Source: Ureibacillus sinduriensis BLB-1 = JCM 15800
Lineage (GTDB): Bacteria; Bacillota; Bacilli; Bacillales_A; Planococcaceae
Length of the DNA stretch: 64,000 nucleotides
NCBI RefSeq assembly: GCF_000772955.1
Contig: NZ_JPVO01000047.1
Span: 1-64,000 of the forward strand
Direction: 5' to 3'
The notes under the pieces were generated by a model, which was given only the letters and a program-made list of their open reading frames with translations, made no database searches and was not told the DNA's origin. A program made the position numbers and the translations under genes. Positions 42,689 to 51,820 of this stretch are shown one piece after another; the first letter of the stretch is position 1, and every line of letters starts with the position of its first letter.

Positions 42689-43861
42689 ATGATGAAAGTG
42701 GTAGTTTTAGGCGCTGGCTTGATGGGGAAAGAGGTTGCGCGGGATTTAAATTCCAGTGAAAAGGTAGAAAAGGTGTATTTAGCGGATATAGATACAGATG
42801 CTGCTCAAAAATTTGTTGATTCCCTGGAGTCCGACAAGATCGAAGTGGTTGCATTAAACGCAAGAAATGAAGATGAGCTGCGGACGGTCATGGTCAAAGG
42901 CGACGTTTGTGTCAATGCACTATTTTATGAGTTTAATAAAATTGTCGCGAAAACGGCAATTGAAGTGGGGGTTCATTCGGTAGATCTGGGCGGGCATATC
43001 GGGGAAGTGACGGAACACTTGCTAACATTGCATGATGAGGCAAAAGCAAAGAACGTTACGTTAATACCCGATTTAGGTGTGGCGCCAGGAATGATCAACA
43101 TTTTGGCGGGATATGGAGTTTCGAAATTGGACTCAGTTGAATCCATTAAACTTTATGTCGGCGGTATCCCAACGAAACCGGAACCACCGCTGAATTATAC
43201 GTTGGTCTTTTCACTTGATGGTGTATTTGACCATTATACGGAGCCGGCCAAGGTAATTCAGGGAGGTAAACTAACAGAAGTGCCGTCGCTGGCTGGAGTC
43301 GAGCCAATTTATTTTGATCATTATGGTGTCCTGGAGGCTTTTTATACTTCAGGAGGCACTTCAACACTTATCAATACATTCCCGAATGTTAAAACTTTGG
43401 AGTACAAAACGATCCGTTATAAAGGGCATGCAGACCAATTCAAGCTTCTTAGGGATTTAGGATTTTTAAGTAAAGACAACATCGTGGAAGTTGATGGAAA
43501 GCAATTGCTCGTACGGGATGTTATACGCGAAGCTTTAAAGAAAAAGCTAGATTTAGGGGATAAAGAAGATGCGGTATTATTACGCGTGATCGTATCCGGT
43601 GAAAAATCGGGGGAGCAAGTAACGTACGAATACGAATTGAATATTAAACGGGATGCCGAGACAACGATGACGGCAATGGCCCGTGCTACGGCTTGCACCA
43701 TTGCCGCAGTCGCCATCATGGTGGGCAGTGGCGTTATACAGGATCGTGGCGTTTTCCCGCCGGAATCCATTGTACCAGGTGATGAGTATATCGAAAAAAT
43801 GGCAAGACGTGGAGTCATGATCAAAGAAACTTCCCACAGATCAACAATCGTCAAATGGTAA
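42689..43861 (+). CDS. Saccharopine dehydrogenase family protein
   Basis: This 390-residue oxidoreductase has an N-terminal Rossmann motif [16 protein letters not shown] and the C-terminal saccharopine dehydrogenase domain ([17 protein letters not shown], later [12 protein letters not shown]). AAAGGGG at 42676-42682 serves ATG 42689 or 42692. It is cotranscribed with the upstream ALDH. Together they could release glutamate and aminoadipate semialdehyde from saccharopine and oxidise the latter, in lysine catabolism. No lysine-ketoglutarate reductase gene is present in the window. Confidence 0.88.
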   Translation: MMKVVVLGAGLMGKEVARDLNSSEKVEKVYLADIDTDAAQKFVDSLESDKIEVVALNARNEDELRTVMVKGDVCVNALFYEFNKIVAKTAIEVGVHSVDLGGHIGEVTEHLLTLHDEAKAKNVTLIPDLGVAPGMINILAGYGVSKLDSVESIKLYVGGIPTKPEPPLNYTLVFSLDGVFDHYTEPAKVIQGGKLTEVPSLAGVEPIYFDHYGVLEAFYTSGGTSTLINTFPNVKTLEYKTIRYKGHADQFKLLRDLGFLSKDNIVEVDGKQLLVRDVIREALKKKLDLGDKEDAVLLRVIVSGEKSGEQVTYEYELNIKRDAETTMTAMARATACTIAAVAIMVGSGVIQDRGVFPPESIVPGDEYIEKMARRGVMIKETSHRSTIVKW

Positions 43862-43875
43862 AGCAAAAATAATCC

Positions 43876-43917
43876 AAGTGTGTGAAGAACTTAACATTCT
43901 TCACACATTTTTATTTT
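43876..43917 (+). terminator. Terminator of the lysine-catabolism-like pair
   Basis: The stem AAGTGTGTGAAGAA/TTCTTCACACATT is followed by a T-rich tail. Confidence 0.88.
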
Positions 43918-43999
43918 GAAATTAATTACAAATATTTGAAACGAAAATCAAGATTGAAAGTCTAATCGATTAAAGAGGCAAACTAAAGGAGTGAATCAA

Positions 44000-46162
44000 T
44001 TGAAACGAAGATTTTTTGCAGGCGGAGTCCTGTTAGTGGCGATTGCGATGGCCACAGGTGTAATCTTTTTCTTTTTCGGTCAAAAGCTTGAAGTGACCAG
44101 TGCATCGACGGTCATGGAAAAGCAGCCATATCATGTCCACTTTTCGGAAATGATTGATGAGGATAGTGTGAAGGATCAAGCAATTTATGTAACCGCTGAA
44201 AATGGGGAACGAGTGAAAGCCGTCATTACACTGCAAGAAAACAAACAATCTCTTGCTATTGAGGATTTGTTGCCAGGTTCATACGTCTTGCATGTTGAAG
44301 AAACAGCGTTTAAACAAAAATCCATTCATGCCAAAAAGCAAATGATTGAGTTTAAAGTTGTTGAGAAAATGGAGGACATTACGTCGGTTCAAGATTTACA
44401 AGACTATTTCCAAACCATTTTAAACAGAGAAGCAAAAAATCGCCATCTATCCACAACAACTGTTGAGGAAAGTTCGGATATGTCGAACTCAAGCGGATCA
44501 TCCGATAAGGCAAGTGGGGATGGCGGGTCATCCTTTTCATCGACAAATAACCAGGTAGAGGACATCGAAGAAGGGGACACTGTTGTTACGGATGGTCGTT
44601 TTATTTATTCCATAGTTGACAATCAAATTATGATAACAGATGTAACGAAGCCACAATTAAAGATTGCCGGCAACATCAAATTAGATTCAGACAGCTATCC
44701 AACCCAGTTGATGATTCACAACGATATGCTGATCGTCATTACAGATCAATATATCGAAGCGGAAAAAGAAGGCTATGTCGGCGGGTTCAGTATGACCAAA
44801 GCTGCCTTTTACAATGTGAAGGATGCGAAAAATCCGCGCTTGATACGTGAAATTGGGCAGGACGGCTACATGAATGGCATCCGTAAATTCGATAATACAC
44901 TTTATATCGTGACAAATAAAACACCGGACTACTGGCTATTATCGGAGAACGAGGAAGTTGAGCTTCGGCCATATATGTACGATAGTGCAAAGAGCGAAGA
45001 GCTGGAGCCGATGGCGATTGATAAATTAACGATTCTTCCAGGATCAAGTGAACCGAATTATACAATTATTTCTGCGATAGACTTGAAGAATTTCGAAAAT
45101 AAAAAGGTTGAAACGAAAGGTTTCTTGGGAGGAAGTTCCGCGCTTTATATGTCAAAGGATGCATTATATCTGACAGCGGTAAATTACTTGCCTGTAACAT
45201 TTGAAGGCAGCGGAACATCAAAAATCGCGGCGGATAGGGCAATTATGCCTGTAGGTGCCGGAAATACGGATATTTATAAGTTCGCCATTGATGGTGTAAA
45301 TGTAGAGTTTAAAGCAACGACATCTTTCGCCGGGACGGTGCTGAACCAATTTTCGATGGATGAACATGAAGGTTATTTCCGTGTGGCAGCGACAGAAGGG
45401 AATCTATTCGGAAATTCGCAAGAGAGTTCCAAAAATCACTTATTCATCTATAACGAAAATTTAGAAAAAGTAGGAGAAGTAACGGATCTGGCGAAGGGCG
45501 AGAAAATCTATTCCGCCCGGTTTATGGGCGATAAAGCCTATATTGTAACCTTTAAGCAGGTAGACCCTTTATTTGTCATTGATCTGGAGAATCCGGAGCA
45601 GCCAAAAGTATTGGGCGAATTGAAAATCCCGGGCTTTAGTAACTATCTCCATCCTTTGGACGAAAATCATTTAATAGGCATTGGATATGCCACTGAAAAC
45701 CGGGTAGATGGTGTTTCAAAGACGCCGTTTACAACAACTGCAGGAATTAAGATATCCCTATTCGATATTACAGACTATACTAAACCAAAAGAACAGGACT
45801 CTGTTGTAATTGGCGGTCGAGGTACGCATTCGGAGGTGGAATATAATCATAAGGCATTGTTCATAAATGAACAGTATAATTATTATGGTTTCCCTGTAAG
45901 TATATATGAGGCGAAAGGCGAGTATGACGTCGAGTATAAAGGTTCCGGGGCACTTGTGTATGAAATCACGGCTGAAAATGGGATAAGATTAAAAGGCAAT
46001 CTTGTAAAAGATGCAACAGAAGGTGAAGAATATGAGGACTGGGAATCGGTTATTTCGCGATTGATGTATATTGATAATACACTCTACACGGTTTCCAGGG
46101 AAGATATTCGAAGTTACGACTTGCAAACTTTCAATAAAACTGGCAGTGTGCGATTCCCATAA
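44000..46162 (+). CDS. Secreted beta-propeller protein with Ig-like domain
   Basis: A 720-residue protein. Start TTG 44000 with AAAGGAG 8 nt upstream; GTG 43991 overlaps that site. N-terminal membrane helix (7-28), an SbsA/Ig-like domain (about 35-125), a Ser-rich linker (about 150-185), then a beta-propeller domain from DIEEGDTVVTDGRFIYS to the C-terminus, as in the 'beta-propeller domain' proteins of Bacilli and archaea. Extracytoplasmic. Ligand or role unknown. Confidence 0.85.
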   Translation: MKRRFFAGGVLLVAIAMATGVIFFFFGQKLEVTSASTVMEKQPYHVHFSEMIDEDSVKDQAIYVTAENGERVKAVITLQENKQSLAIEDLLPGSYVLHVEETAFKQKSIHAKKQMIEFKVVEKMEDITSVQDLQDYFQTILNREAKNRHLSTTTVEESSDMSNSSGSSDKASGDGGSSFSSTNNQVEDIEEGDTVVTDGRFIYSIVDNQIMITDVTKPQLKIAGNIKLDSDSYPTQLMIHNDMLIVITDQYIEAEKEGYVGGFSMTKAAFYNVKDAKNPRLIREIGQDGYMNGIRKFDNTLYIVTNKTPDYWLLSENEEVELRPYMYDSAKSEELEPMAIDKLTILPGSSEPNYTIISAIDLKNFENKKVETKGFLGGSSALYMSKDALYLTAVNYLPVTFEGSGTSKIAADRAIMPVGAGNTDIYKFAIDGVNVEFKATTSFAGTVLNQFSMDEHEGYFRVAATEGNLFGNSQESSKNHLFIYNENLEKVGEVTDLAKGEKIYSARFMGDKAYIVTFKQVDPLFVIDLENPEQPKVLGELKIPGFSNYLHPLDENHLIGIGYATENRVDGVSKTPFTTTAGIKISLFDITDYTKPKEQDSVVIGGRGTHSEVEYNHKALFINEQYNYYGFPVSIYEAKGEYDVEYKGSGALVYEITAENGIRLKGNLVKDATEGEEYEDWESVISRLMYIDNTLYTVSREDIRSYDLQTFNKTGSVRFP

Positions 46163-46167
46163 AAGGG

Positions 46168-46206
46168 AAGGCGATGAAATGGTTGATACATTTCATCGCC
46201 TTTTTT
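46168..46206. terminator. Terminator between convergent genes
   Basis: The stem AGGCGATGAAATG/CATTTCATCGCCT is followed by six T, just after the propeller gene. Confidence 0.88.
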
Positions 46207-46233
46207 GTTGCAGTTCGATCAATAAACAGTCGG

Positions 46234-47676
46234 TTACTTTTGGGAGTTTAAGATTTCACTTACCGTTACACATTCATAGCCCTGCTTTTGCAAATAGATT
46301 AAGACGCTCTCCAAACCATCCGCTGTCGATTGATGGATATCGTGCATTAGAATAATATCGTTATTTTTAATACTCTTTTGAATCATTGGCAATAGTTTGC
46401 TAGAGTCGCGATACTTCCAATCCAAAGTATCGATTGTCCACAAGACGACTGGCATTTCCATTAAATCTGTCACCTGTTTATTTTTTGCTCCATAAGGCGG
46501 GCGGAAAACGGTAGGGTAATGTCCGGTTGCTTTATAGATTATATTGTTCGTGGAATCGACTTCCGATAATATGTTTTCCGGTTTCAGCTTTGTCAAATTT
46601 GCATGTTTCCATGTATGGTTTCCGATTTCATGTCCTCTCGACAAGACATCATTCGCAACAGTGGCGTTTTCTTGAACCTGTTTCCCGACCATGAAAAAGG
46701 TTGCTTTGGCATGATATTTATCCAACGTATTTAATATTTCGCTTGTAATGGATTTGTGTGGTCCATCATCAAAGGTTAAAGCAACGCGCTTCCCTGGTTT
46801 TTCCTTTTGCCCAGGTGAAAGAATCGTAATCTCGCTTTTTGTTTGTGTTTGAAATTCGGGTGCTAAAATAGGATTAATAAACGTCAATGGAATAGAGAGT
46901 GAGGGGGACCCGATCGCATTGTTCGAAAATTCGCCTTTATTATAGTAAAGAACCAATGAATCATTTTCGATGGCGAAGCGGTTATAGCGCTCCCAATAAG
47001 GATATGAAGCTTGTTTCCATTTTGCTAGATTAATATTATCTTTATAGCCTTTTTGTCCCAGCATTTTTTGATATACGTATTTTGAAAGCTTTTCGAGATT
47101 TTTTACATCTTGATTAAATAAATACCATGGTACAATCTTCTGTCCCGTCTTTTCATTGAAGACCACCGTATTGAAGGTCTCGTAAGTATTTTTCCCGTCC
47201 AAAGTCTCTTTTTTCGTAAAGATGATAGAATAATAGGTTTGTTTGTATTTACTAATCTTTACTTGAATTTTCAGATTGCTTTTTGCGAGAGGGTTATGTT
47301 GTTTCTTCTGCTCTGCTGCCGATAAATATTGCTGCTTAGTCGTTTCTATGTATTGTGTAATTTCCTTGTTCAGCTTTTCGTATTTTGTTACTGGAAGCAT
47401 GATGGAATATGGGGGTGTTGAGTCATCGGAAGTTTCTTTAAAAAGTTGGATCCCCTCGAAATCAGAAGGTACTTCGATGGCTGACTCAATTGCACGCTTT
47501 TCTTCTATTTCGCCTTGGGAAACTGGTTTTTTCGTTTGTTCAGTGCGACTGCTGGCAGAAACGGTCGTCTCCTGGTATTTCGAGTCGCCGGTTATAAAGA
47601 TAAACATTCCGATCAGCACAGTTAACGTGAAAATGGAACTAAGCAATAAAACATCCAACCAAGGTTGACGTTTCAT
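46234..47676 (-). CDS. Membrane-anchored peptidoglycan/polysaccharide deacetylase, PdaC-like
   Basis: A 480-residue protein: N-terminal anchor (about 10-28), a DUF3298/RsiV-like domain (about 70-270), and a NodB polysaccharide deacetylase domain (about 295-475) with ALTFDDGPH, HEIGNHTWKH (metal His pair), RPPYGA and LWTIDTLDW, and late ILMHDIH. Same architecture and length as B. subtilis PdaC, which deacetylates N-acetylmuramic acid in the wall and gives lysozyme resistance. GAGAGGAG precedes ATG. Monocistronic. Confidence 0.92.
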   Translation of the reverse strand: MKRQPWLDVLLLSSIFTLTVLIGMFIFITGDSKYQETTVSASSRTEQTKKPVSQGEIEEKRAIESAIEVPSDFEGIQLFKETSDDSTPPYSIMLPVTKYEKLNKEITQYIETTKQQYLSAAEQKKQHNPLAKSNLKIQVKISKYKQTYYSIIFTKKETLDGKNTYETFNTVVFNEKTGQKIVPWYLFNQDVKNLEKLSKYVYQKMLGQKGYKDNINLAKWKQASYPYWERYNRFAIENDSLVLYYNKGEFSNNAIGSPSLSIPLTFINPILAPEFQTQTKSEITILSPGQKEKPGKRVALTFDDGPHKSITSEILNTLDKYHAKATFFMVGKQVQENATVANDVLSRGHEIGNHTWKHANLTKLKPENILSEVDSTNNIIYKATGHYPTVFRPPYGAKNKQVTDLMEMPVVLWTIDTLDWKYRDSSKLLPMIQKSIKNNDIILMHDIHQSTADGLESVLIYLQKQGYECVTVSEILNSQK

Positions 47677-47809
47677 GTTACTACTCCTCTCTTTTCAAAA
47701 GTTCTTGACAAAACTACCTAGTTCATTAAAAATAAGCAAAATATGTATTGAGTTATGTGAATCTGTTCGATAATATGAGCAAGGAGAAAAAAGGAGTGAC
47801 GAAAAAGTG

Positions 47810-48559
47810 ATGAATAAAGAACAACAATATGAATTAGCACTCGATTGCTTGTTATTAGCTGGCCGGATGATGATGGAAAGCGGTGCTGAAACTTATCGTG
47901 TTGAAGATACTATGCTCCGTATGGCTCGCTCACAAAATATCGAAGATGCACAAAGTTATGTCACTCCAACAGGTATAATCCTATCTTTGGGAAAAAGCCA
48001 AGTAACCAAAATCACTTCGATTACATCAAGAATTACGGACCTGCATAAGATTGCTAAAGTGAATAACGTTTCTCGTAAGCTTTCAGTTCAAATGATAACA
48101 TTAGAAGAAGCTTATGACGAGTTAAGAATGATACAAAAAACAAATTATTTTTTGCCTGTTCACATACAGGCGTTGGCCGCCTCGATTGCCAGCAGTTGCT
48201 TTTTGGTTTTATTTAATGGGTATTGGTCGGATATGCCTGCTGCCTTTGTCGCCGGAGGGGTAGGATTTATTGTGATGCTCATTTTTCAGAAATTGACAAG
48301 GGTGAAATTTTTCTCTGAATTTTTGGCCGCGTCGGTAGTAGGGTTACTTGCTTCTCTTGCAGTCCATTTTGGCCTTGGAAGTGAAATGGATAAAATAATA
48401 GTAGGGGCAGTAATGCCGCTCGTTCCGGGGCTATTAATAACGAATGCTGTTCGGGATTTGATGGCCGGCCACTTTACAGCAGGTATTGCAAAAGGGACTG
48501 AAGCATTTTTAACTGCATTTGCAATCGGTTCAGGTATTGCAGTCATAGTTGCGTTTTAG
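47810..48559 (+). CDS. ThrE-type exporter, large subunit (DUF1212)
   Basis: A 249-residue half of a split threonine/serine exporter (YjjP-like). The soluble N-terminal part carries RMMMESGAETYRVEDTMLRM and the YVTPTGIILS block; membrane helices from about 115 onwards include AVMPLVPGLLITNAVRDL. AAGGAG lies 10-13 nt before GTG 47807/ATG 47810. The small subunit follows 12 nt later. In E. coli the YjjPB pair exports succinate; substrate here is unknown. Confidence 0.9.
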   Translation: MNKEQQYELALDCLLLAGRMMMESGAETYRVEDTMLRMARSQNIEDAQSYVTPTGIILSLGKSQVTKITSITSRITDLHKIAKVNNVSRKLSVQMITLEEAYDELRMIQKTNYFLPVHIQALAASIASSCFLVLFNGYWSDMPAAFVAGGVGFIVMLIFQKLTRVKFFSEFLAASVVGLLASLAVHFGLGSEMDKIIVGAVMPLVPGLLITNAVRDLMAGHFTAGIAKGTEAFLTAFAIGSGIAVIVAF

Positions 48560-48571
48560 GGGGAGTGGCGA

Positions 48572-49060
48572 ATGGATATGGAGTTAATCATACAATTGAT
48601 CTTTAGTTTTATCTTTACTGCCTGCTTCGGAGTCATCTTTAACGCGCCAACCAAAGCAATCCCTTATTGCGGCTTCGTTGGGGCGATTGGCTGGATTATC
48701 TATTATACTCTTATACGATATGATGTAACGGAGGTTCAATCTTCCTTTATCGGGGCTTTTGTCGTTGCGATAGTGGCTCAAGTTTTTGCCCGCCGCTTTA
48801 AAATGCCCATCATTATTTTTAATGTATCGGGGATTATCCCGCTCGTTCCGGGTGGTATTGCTTATAATACTATGCGCAATATAGTGGAACTAGACTATAC
48901 GATGGGGATTCAAAATGGCATGAGGGCCTTCATGATCTCGGGTGCCATTGCAATGGGACTCGTCTTTGCGGAAGTGATTATACAATTGATGATGAGGATG
49001 TTTAAAATAGGCAGGACGTCCATGCAATCTTTTGCCCGTGCTAAAAGGCGGCAAAAGTAA
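48572..49060 (+). CDS. ThrE-type exporter, small subunit (DUF3815)
   Basis: A 162-residue membrane protein (YjjB-like). Conserved FNVSGIIPLVPGGIAYNTMRNIVELDY block and five helices. Starts at ATG 48572 with GGGGGAG upstream, 12 nt after the large subunit. Acts with it as one transporter. Confidence 0.9.
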   Translation: MDMELIIQLIFSFIFTACFGVIFNAPTKAIPYCGFVGAIGWIIYYTLIRYDVTEVQSSFIGAFVVAIVAQVFARRFKMPIIIFNVSGIIPLVPGGIAYNTMRNIVELDYTMGIQNGMRAFMISGAIAMGLVFAEVIIQLMMRMFKIGRTSMQSFARAKRRQK

Positions 49061-49166
49061 GATGGTAGATGGCCCGGTTGTTGAAAGAATGACTGGGGAC
49101 CACTTTAACAACTTGGACAGAAGTGGAAAAATGGAAAAATCTATATTAAGAAATTGATACTATATA

Positions 49167-49267
49167 TTGATTGGAGTGGAGGGGCGACTCCTGGGGGAAC
49201 AGAACGAGGGAGAGACGCTCGTGTCGAGCCGAGCCATTGGATGCGCGTCCTTCGCAACGGAAATCAA
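49167..49267 (+). repeat. Small interspersed repeat of Bacillales type
   Basis: A GC-richer 101-bp segment bounded by inverted TTGATT/AATCAA. It opens TTGATTGGAGTGGAGGGGCG, has CGACTCCTGGGGGAACAG, GAGGGAGAGACGC and CGCAACGGAAATCAA. This order resembles a family of non-coding interspersed repeats commonly seen between Bacillus-type genes (TTGATTGGAG... GACTCCTGCGGGAA... GGAAATCAA). It is degenerate; no Shine-Dalgarno-led ORF. Confidence 0.6.
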
Positions 49268-49283
49268 TTTAAGCTACATCAAG

Positions 49284-49325
49284 AAAACACCATTTTCCTT
49301 CTCATGGAAAGGAAAATGGTGTTTT
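49284..49325. terminator. 17-bp perfect hairpin, terminator
   Basis: AAAACACCATTTTCCTT pairs with AAGGAAAATGGTGTTTT. It directly follows the interspersed repeat and stands between convergent genes. Confidence 0.8.
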
Positions 49326-49347
49326 CGGCTTATGTCCCAGCCTCTTT

Positions 49348-51375
49348 TTAATTGACCGAACTGACCATAAGTTTCGTGATCACATCTTCAGCAACCGGTT
49401 TACTGATCAAATAGCCCTGGATTGCATCGCAGCCATACTCTTGCAGGAGTTGCTGCTGTTCCTTCGTTTCCACACCTTCCGCTAAGACGGTTAAGTTCAT
49501 GGATTTACCGAACTGAACCATTCCGTGAATCAAACGTTGTGCTTTTTCGGATTGAAGAAGTGATTGAATAAACGTCTGGTCTATTTTCAACGTTTCGATA
49601 GGCAATAGCTGCATGTAACGGAAAGATGCGTAGCCTGTCCCAAAGTCATCCAGGATAAAGACGATACCTTCTTCTTCGAGCTGGCGCATTTGTTTAATAA
49701 TCGAAGTTTCCGCCTCCGCTTCCAGTGCAAACTTCTCCGTAATTTCGATTTGTATTAATTTAGCCGGACATTGTGTGTTTTCCAAAGTCGTTAAAATTGA
49801 TTTTGCCATGTTCTTGTCACGGAATTCACGAACGGATAGGTTAATTGTAACTTTAAGGTCCAAACCTTCTTTATGCCATTTCACGGCTTGCTTGCATGCC
49901 TCTTCAATAACAAAAGTTCCGATATTATTGATTAACCCAGTTTCCTCGGCGATTGGTATTAACTCTTCTGGTTTCACCACACCGATTTGGTCGTCTTCCC
50001 AGCGGACGAGGGCTTCTACAGCCAAGATTTTACCAGTGTGAATATCGACTTGCGGCTGGTAGAATACTTTTAAATTTTGTTGATCTAGCGCAAGCAATAG
50101 GCGTTTTTCAATAATTGATTTACGGTTGATGGCTTTATGTGTTGCATTGGATAATGAAACAATATTATCGCCACCTGCTTCGCGAACATTCGCAATGGTT
50201 GCGATGGATGCCTTCATTAAATGCGGGAAAGTCGATTGATCCTGTGGTGAGCGGGTGATGCCCCCGCTGATTGAAATTGGAACAGCAACATTCCCTGCAT
50301 AGATCGGATTCTGTTTTAAATATGTCAAGAAACCTTGAGTAAACCATTCGCCAAGCGGTGTAATGACCACGAATTCATGTTCGTTCACTCTTGCCATTTC
50401 ACTATCCTGGAAATAGATCTTCAACCGCTTAGTAAATTCGGTGATTAAGTTATCTTCCATCTTGCTGCTATGCAGTTCTTTAATCGTATAAAATTTATCG
50501 ATGCTAATATAAACGAAGGAAAAATGGCGTCTTTCCTCAATCATTTCATTCACAACCTGCTCTAATCGGTGTGAGTTCATTAACCCGGTTTCGGGATCGA
50601 TGTAGGCGATCTTCTCAAGCTGGTGCTTCATTTTTCTTTCATTGGTCGTATCTTTTTCGAACAGAACAAATTCATAGTCCTGGGTTGTCGGCGAATAGGT
50701 AGGGATGGCAGTTAAATACACCCAATAAGGCAAACCATCCTTGGTGATTTTTTCTACTTCCCCTTCCCAGATGTGGCCCGAGTTTATCGTTTTCCAAATG
50801 GAATCCGTCACTTTCTTGCTGTTTTCATTATCGGGAAACAGCTGCCAAAATGTTTTTCCTAACACACGCTTCGGCGTCCAATGGCTGATTGATAGGAAGT
50901 TTGGATTGCAATTGGTAATCAGTCCCTCTGCATCTACTGTTACCACCATATAGGAAGAGTACAATCCATTGATTAGGTCCTGTAGCTTTTTCGTAGAGTC
51001 GTCCATGCGAGCATAGGATTCATCAAGAATACAAGTAACTAGTATGGAAGGTTCATTATTGTAGGTGATAGGCGATGTGAAAATAGTTGTTTCAATCAAT
51101 GTATCTGCTTTTGTTAATAGCCGAACATTTTCAAAGCGCAATGGCTCTTTGCTGGCAAGTATATTTTCATAGGCATCTGTTGATAGGGAAGACAGCAAAC
51201 CGTTTTTGATATCGGCCGTTTTATTTAAAAAGTCCTCCACTCCATAACCAAAATAACTTTTGCTTAAATCGTTCCAAATTAGCACTTCGTTCGATTGATT
51301 TAGTACAAAAGTAGGGAAAGGGGACATATTCACCATTTTCTCGTCCATCACCATTTTCACGTTCTCTTGGCTCAT
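49348..51375 (-). CDS. PAS-PAS-GGDEF(degenerate)-EAL cyclic-di-GMP phosphodiesterase
   Basis: A 675-residue protein from ATG 51375 (TAGGAGTG 8 nt upstream). Two PAS regions (about 5-110 and 125-245), a GGDEF-like domain whose active-site signature is replaced by NEHEF (about 345), and an EAL domain with EALVRW, NLSVREF, ITEKFALE, LDDFGTGYAS, KIDQTF and LAEGVET all present. It should hydrolyse c-di-GMP rather than make it. Cytosolic, no membrane helix. Monocistronic. Confidence 0.9.
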   Translation of the reverse strand: MSQENVKMVMDEKMVNMSPFPTFVLNQSNEVLIWNDLSKSYFGYGVEDFLNKTADIKNGLLSSLSTDAYENILASKEPLRFENVRLLTKADTLIETTIFTSPITYNNEPSILVTCILDESYARMDDSTKKLQDLINGLYSSYMVVTVDAEGLITNCNPNFLSISHWTPKRVLGKTFWQLFPDNENSKKVTDSIWKTINSGHIWEGEVEKITKDGLPYWVYLTAIPTYSPTTQDYEFVLFEKDTTNERKMKHQLEKIAYIDPETGLMNSHRLEQVVNEMIEERRHFSFVYISIDKFYTIKELHSSKMEDNLITEFTKRLKIYFQDSEMARVNEHEFVVITPLGEWFTQGFLTYLKQNPIYAGNVAVPISISGGITRSPQDQSTFPHLMKASIATIANVREAGGDNIVSLSNATHKAINRKSIIEKRLLLALDQQNLKVFYQPQVDIHTGKILAVEALVRWEDDQIGVVKPEELIPIAEETGLINNIGTFVIEEACKQAVKWHKEGLDLKVTINLSVREFRDKNMAKSILTTLENTQCPAKLIQIEITEKFALEAEAETSIIKQMRQLEEEGIVFILDDFGTGYASFRYMQLLPIETLKIDQTFIQSLLQSEKAQRLIHGMVQFGKSMNLTVLAEGVETKEQQQLLQEYGCDAIQGYLISKPVAEDVITKLMVSSVN

Positions 51376-51820
51376 TCGTTGCTCACTCCTAAATAGTCGT
51401 AAATTCATACTATATATTATAAAGATTATATGGAAAATAGTCACTATTAAAATGCCGAGAATTTATCATTTATCATCTATAAGGGTAAAAAGTAATGTAA
51501 TTTCACAAAAGAGATTGTAGATACTATATTCTTAGATAAGAGGGACTATCTGATAGAAAGTGATAAGATGCCAGGTTGAGCATTTGCCCTTGGGTCCAAC
51601 TACTATTGGTATACTGAAGTATCTAAAATTCTCTCAATTTTTTTAGGAACAAGGTAACTTGCGACTTTTGAGGGTTGGCAACAAATGGGTCTTTGATTTA
51701 TGCTTAAAATATATATTACGGATTCCGAAAGAATATGAATAAGCTACATTGTGATCAACGTTCGAACAAATATAGGCACCGGGAATAATTGTTCATAATG
51801 GAATGTGGGGGATGAATGAT
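51376..51820. other. Intergenic between divergent genes, no gene seen
   Basis: The long leader before the ABC exporter genes contains AGATACT/AGTATCT half-sites (about 51522 and 51620) and short ATG-stop pairs but no convincing leader peptide, riboswitch or terminator. B. subtilis bmrCD is preceded by the leader gene bmrB; I found no counterpart. Confidence 0.4.

Noticed and set aside
51480-51800. bmrB-like leader peptide controlling the ABC exporter
   Set aside because: Only very short ATG-stop pairs without Shine-Dalgarno sites; no attenuator hairpins could be paired.
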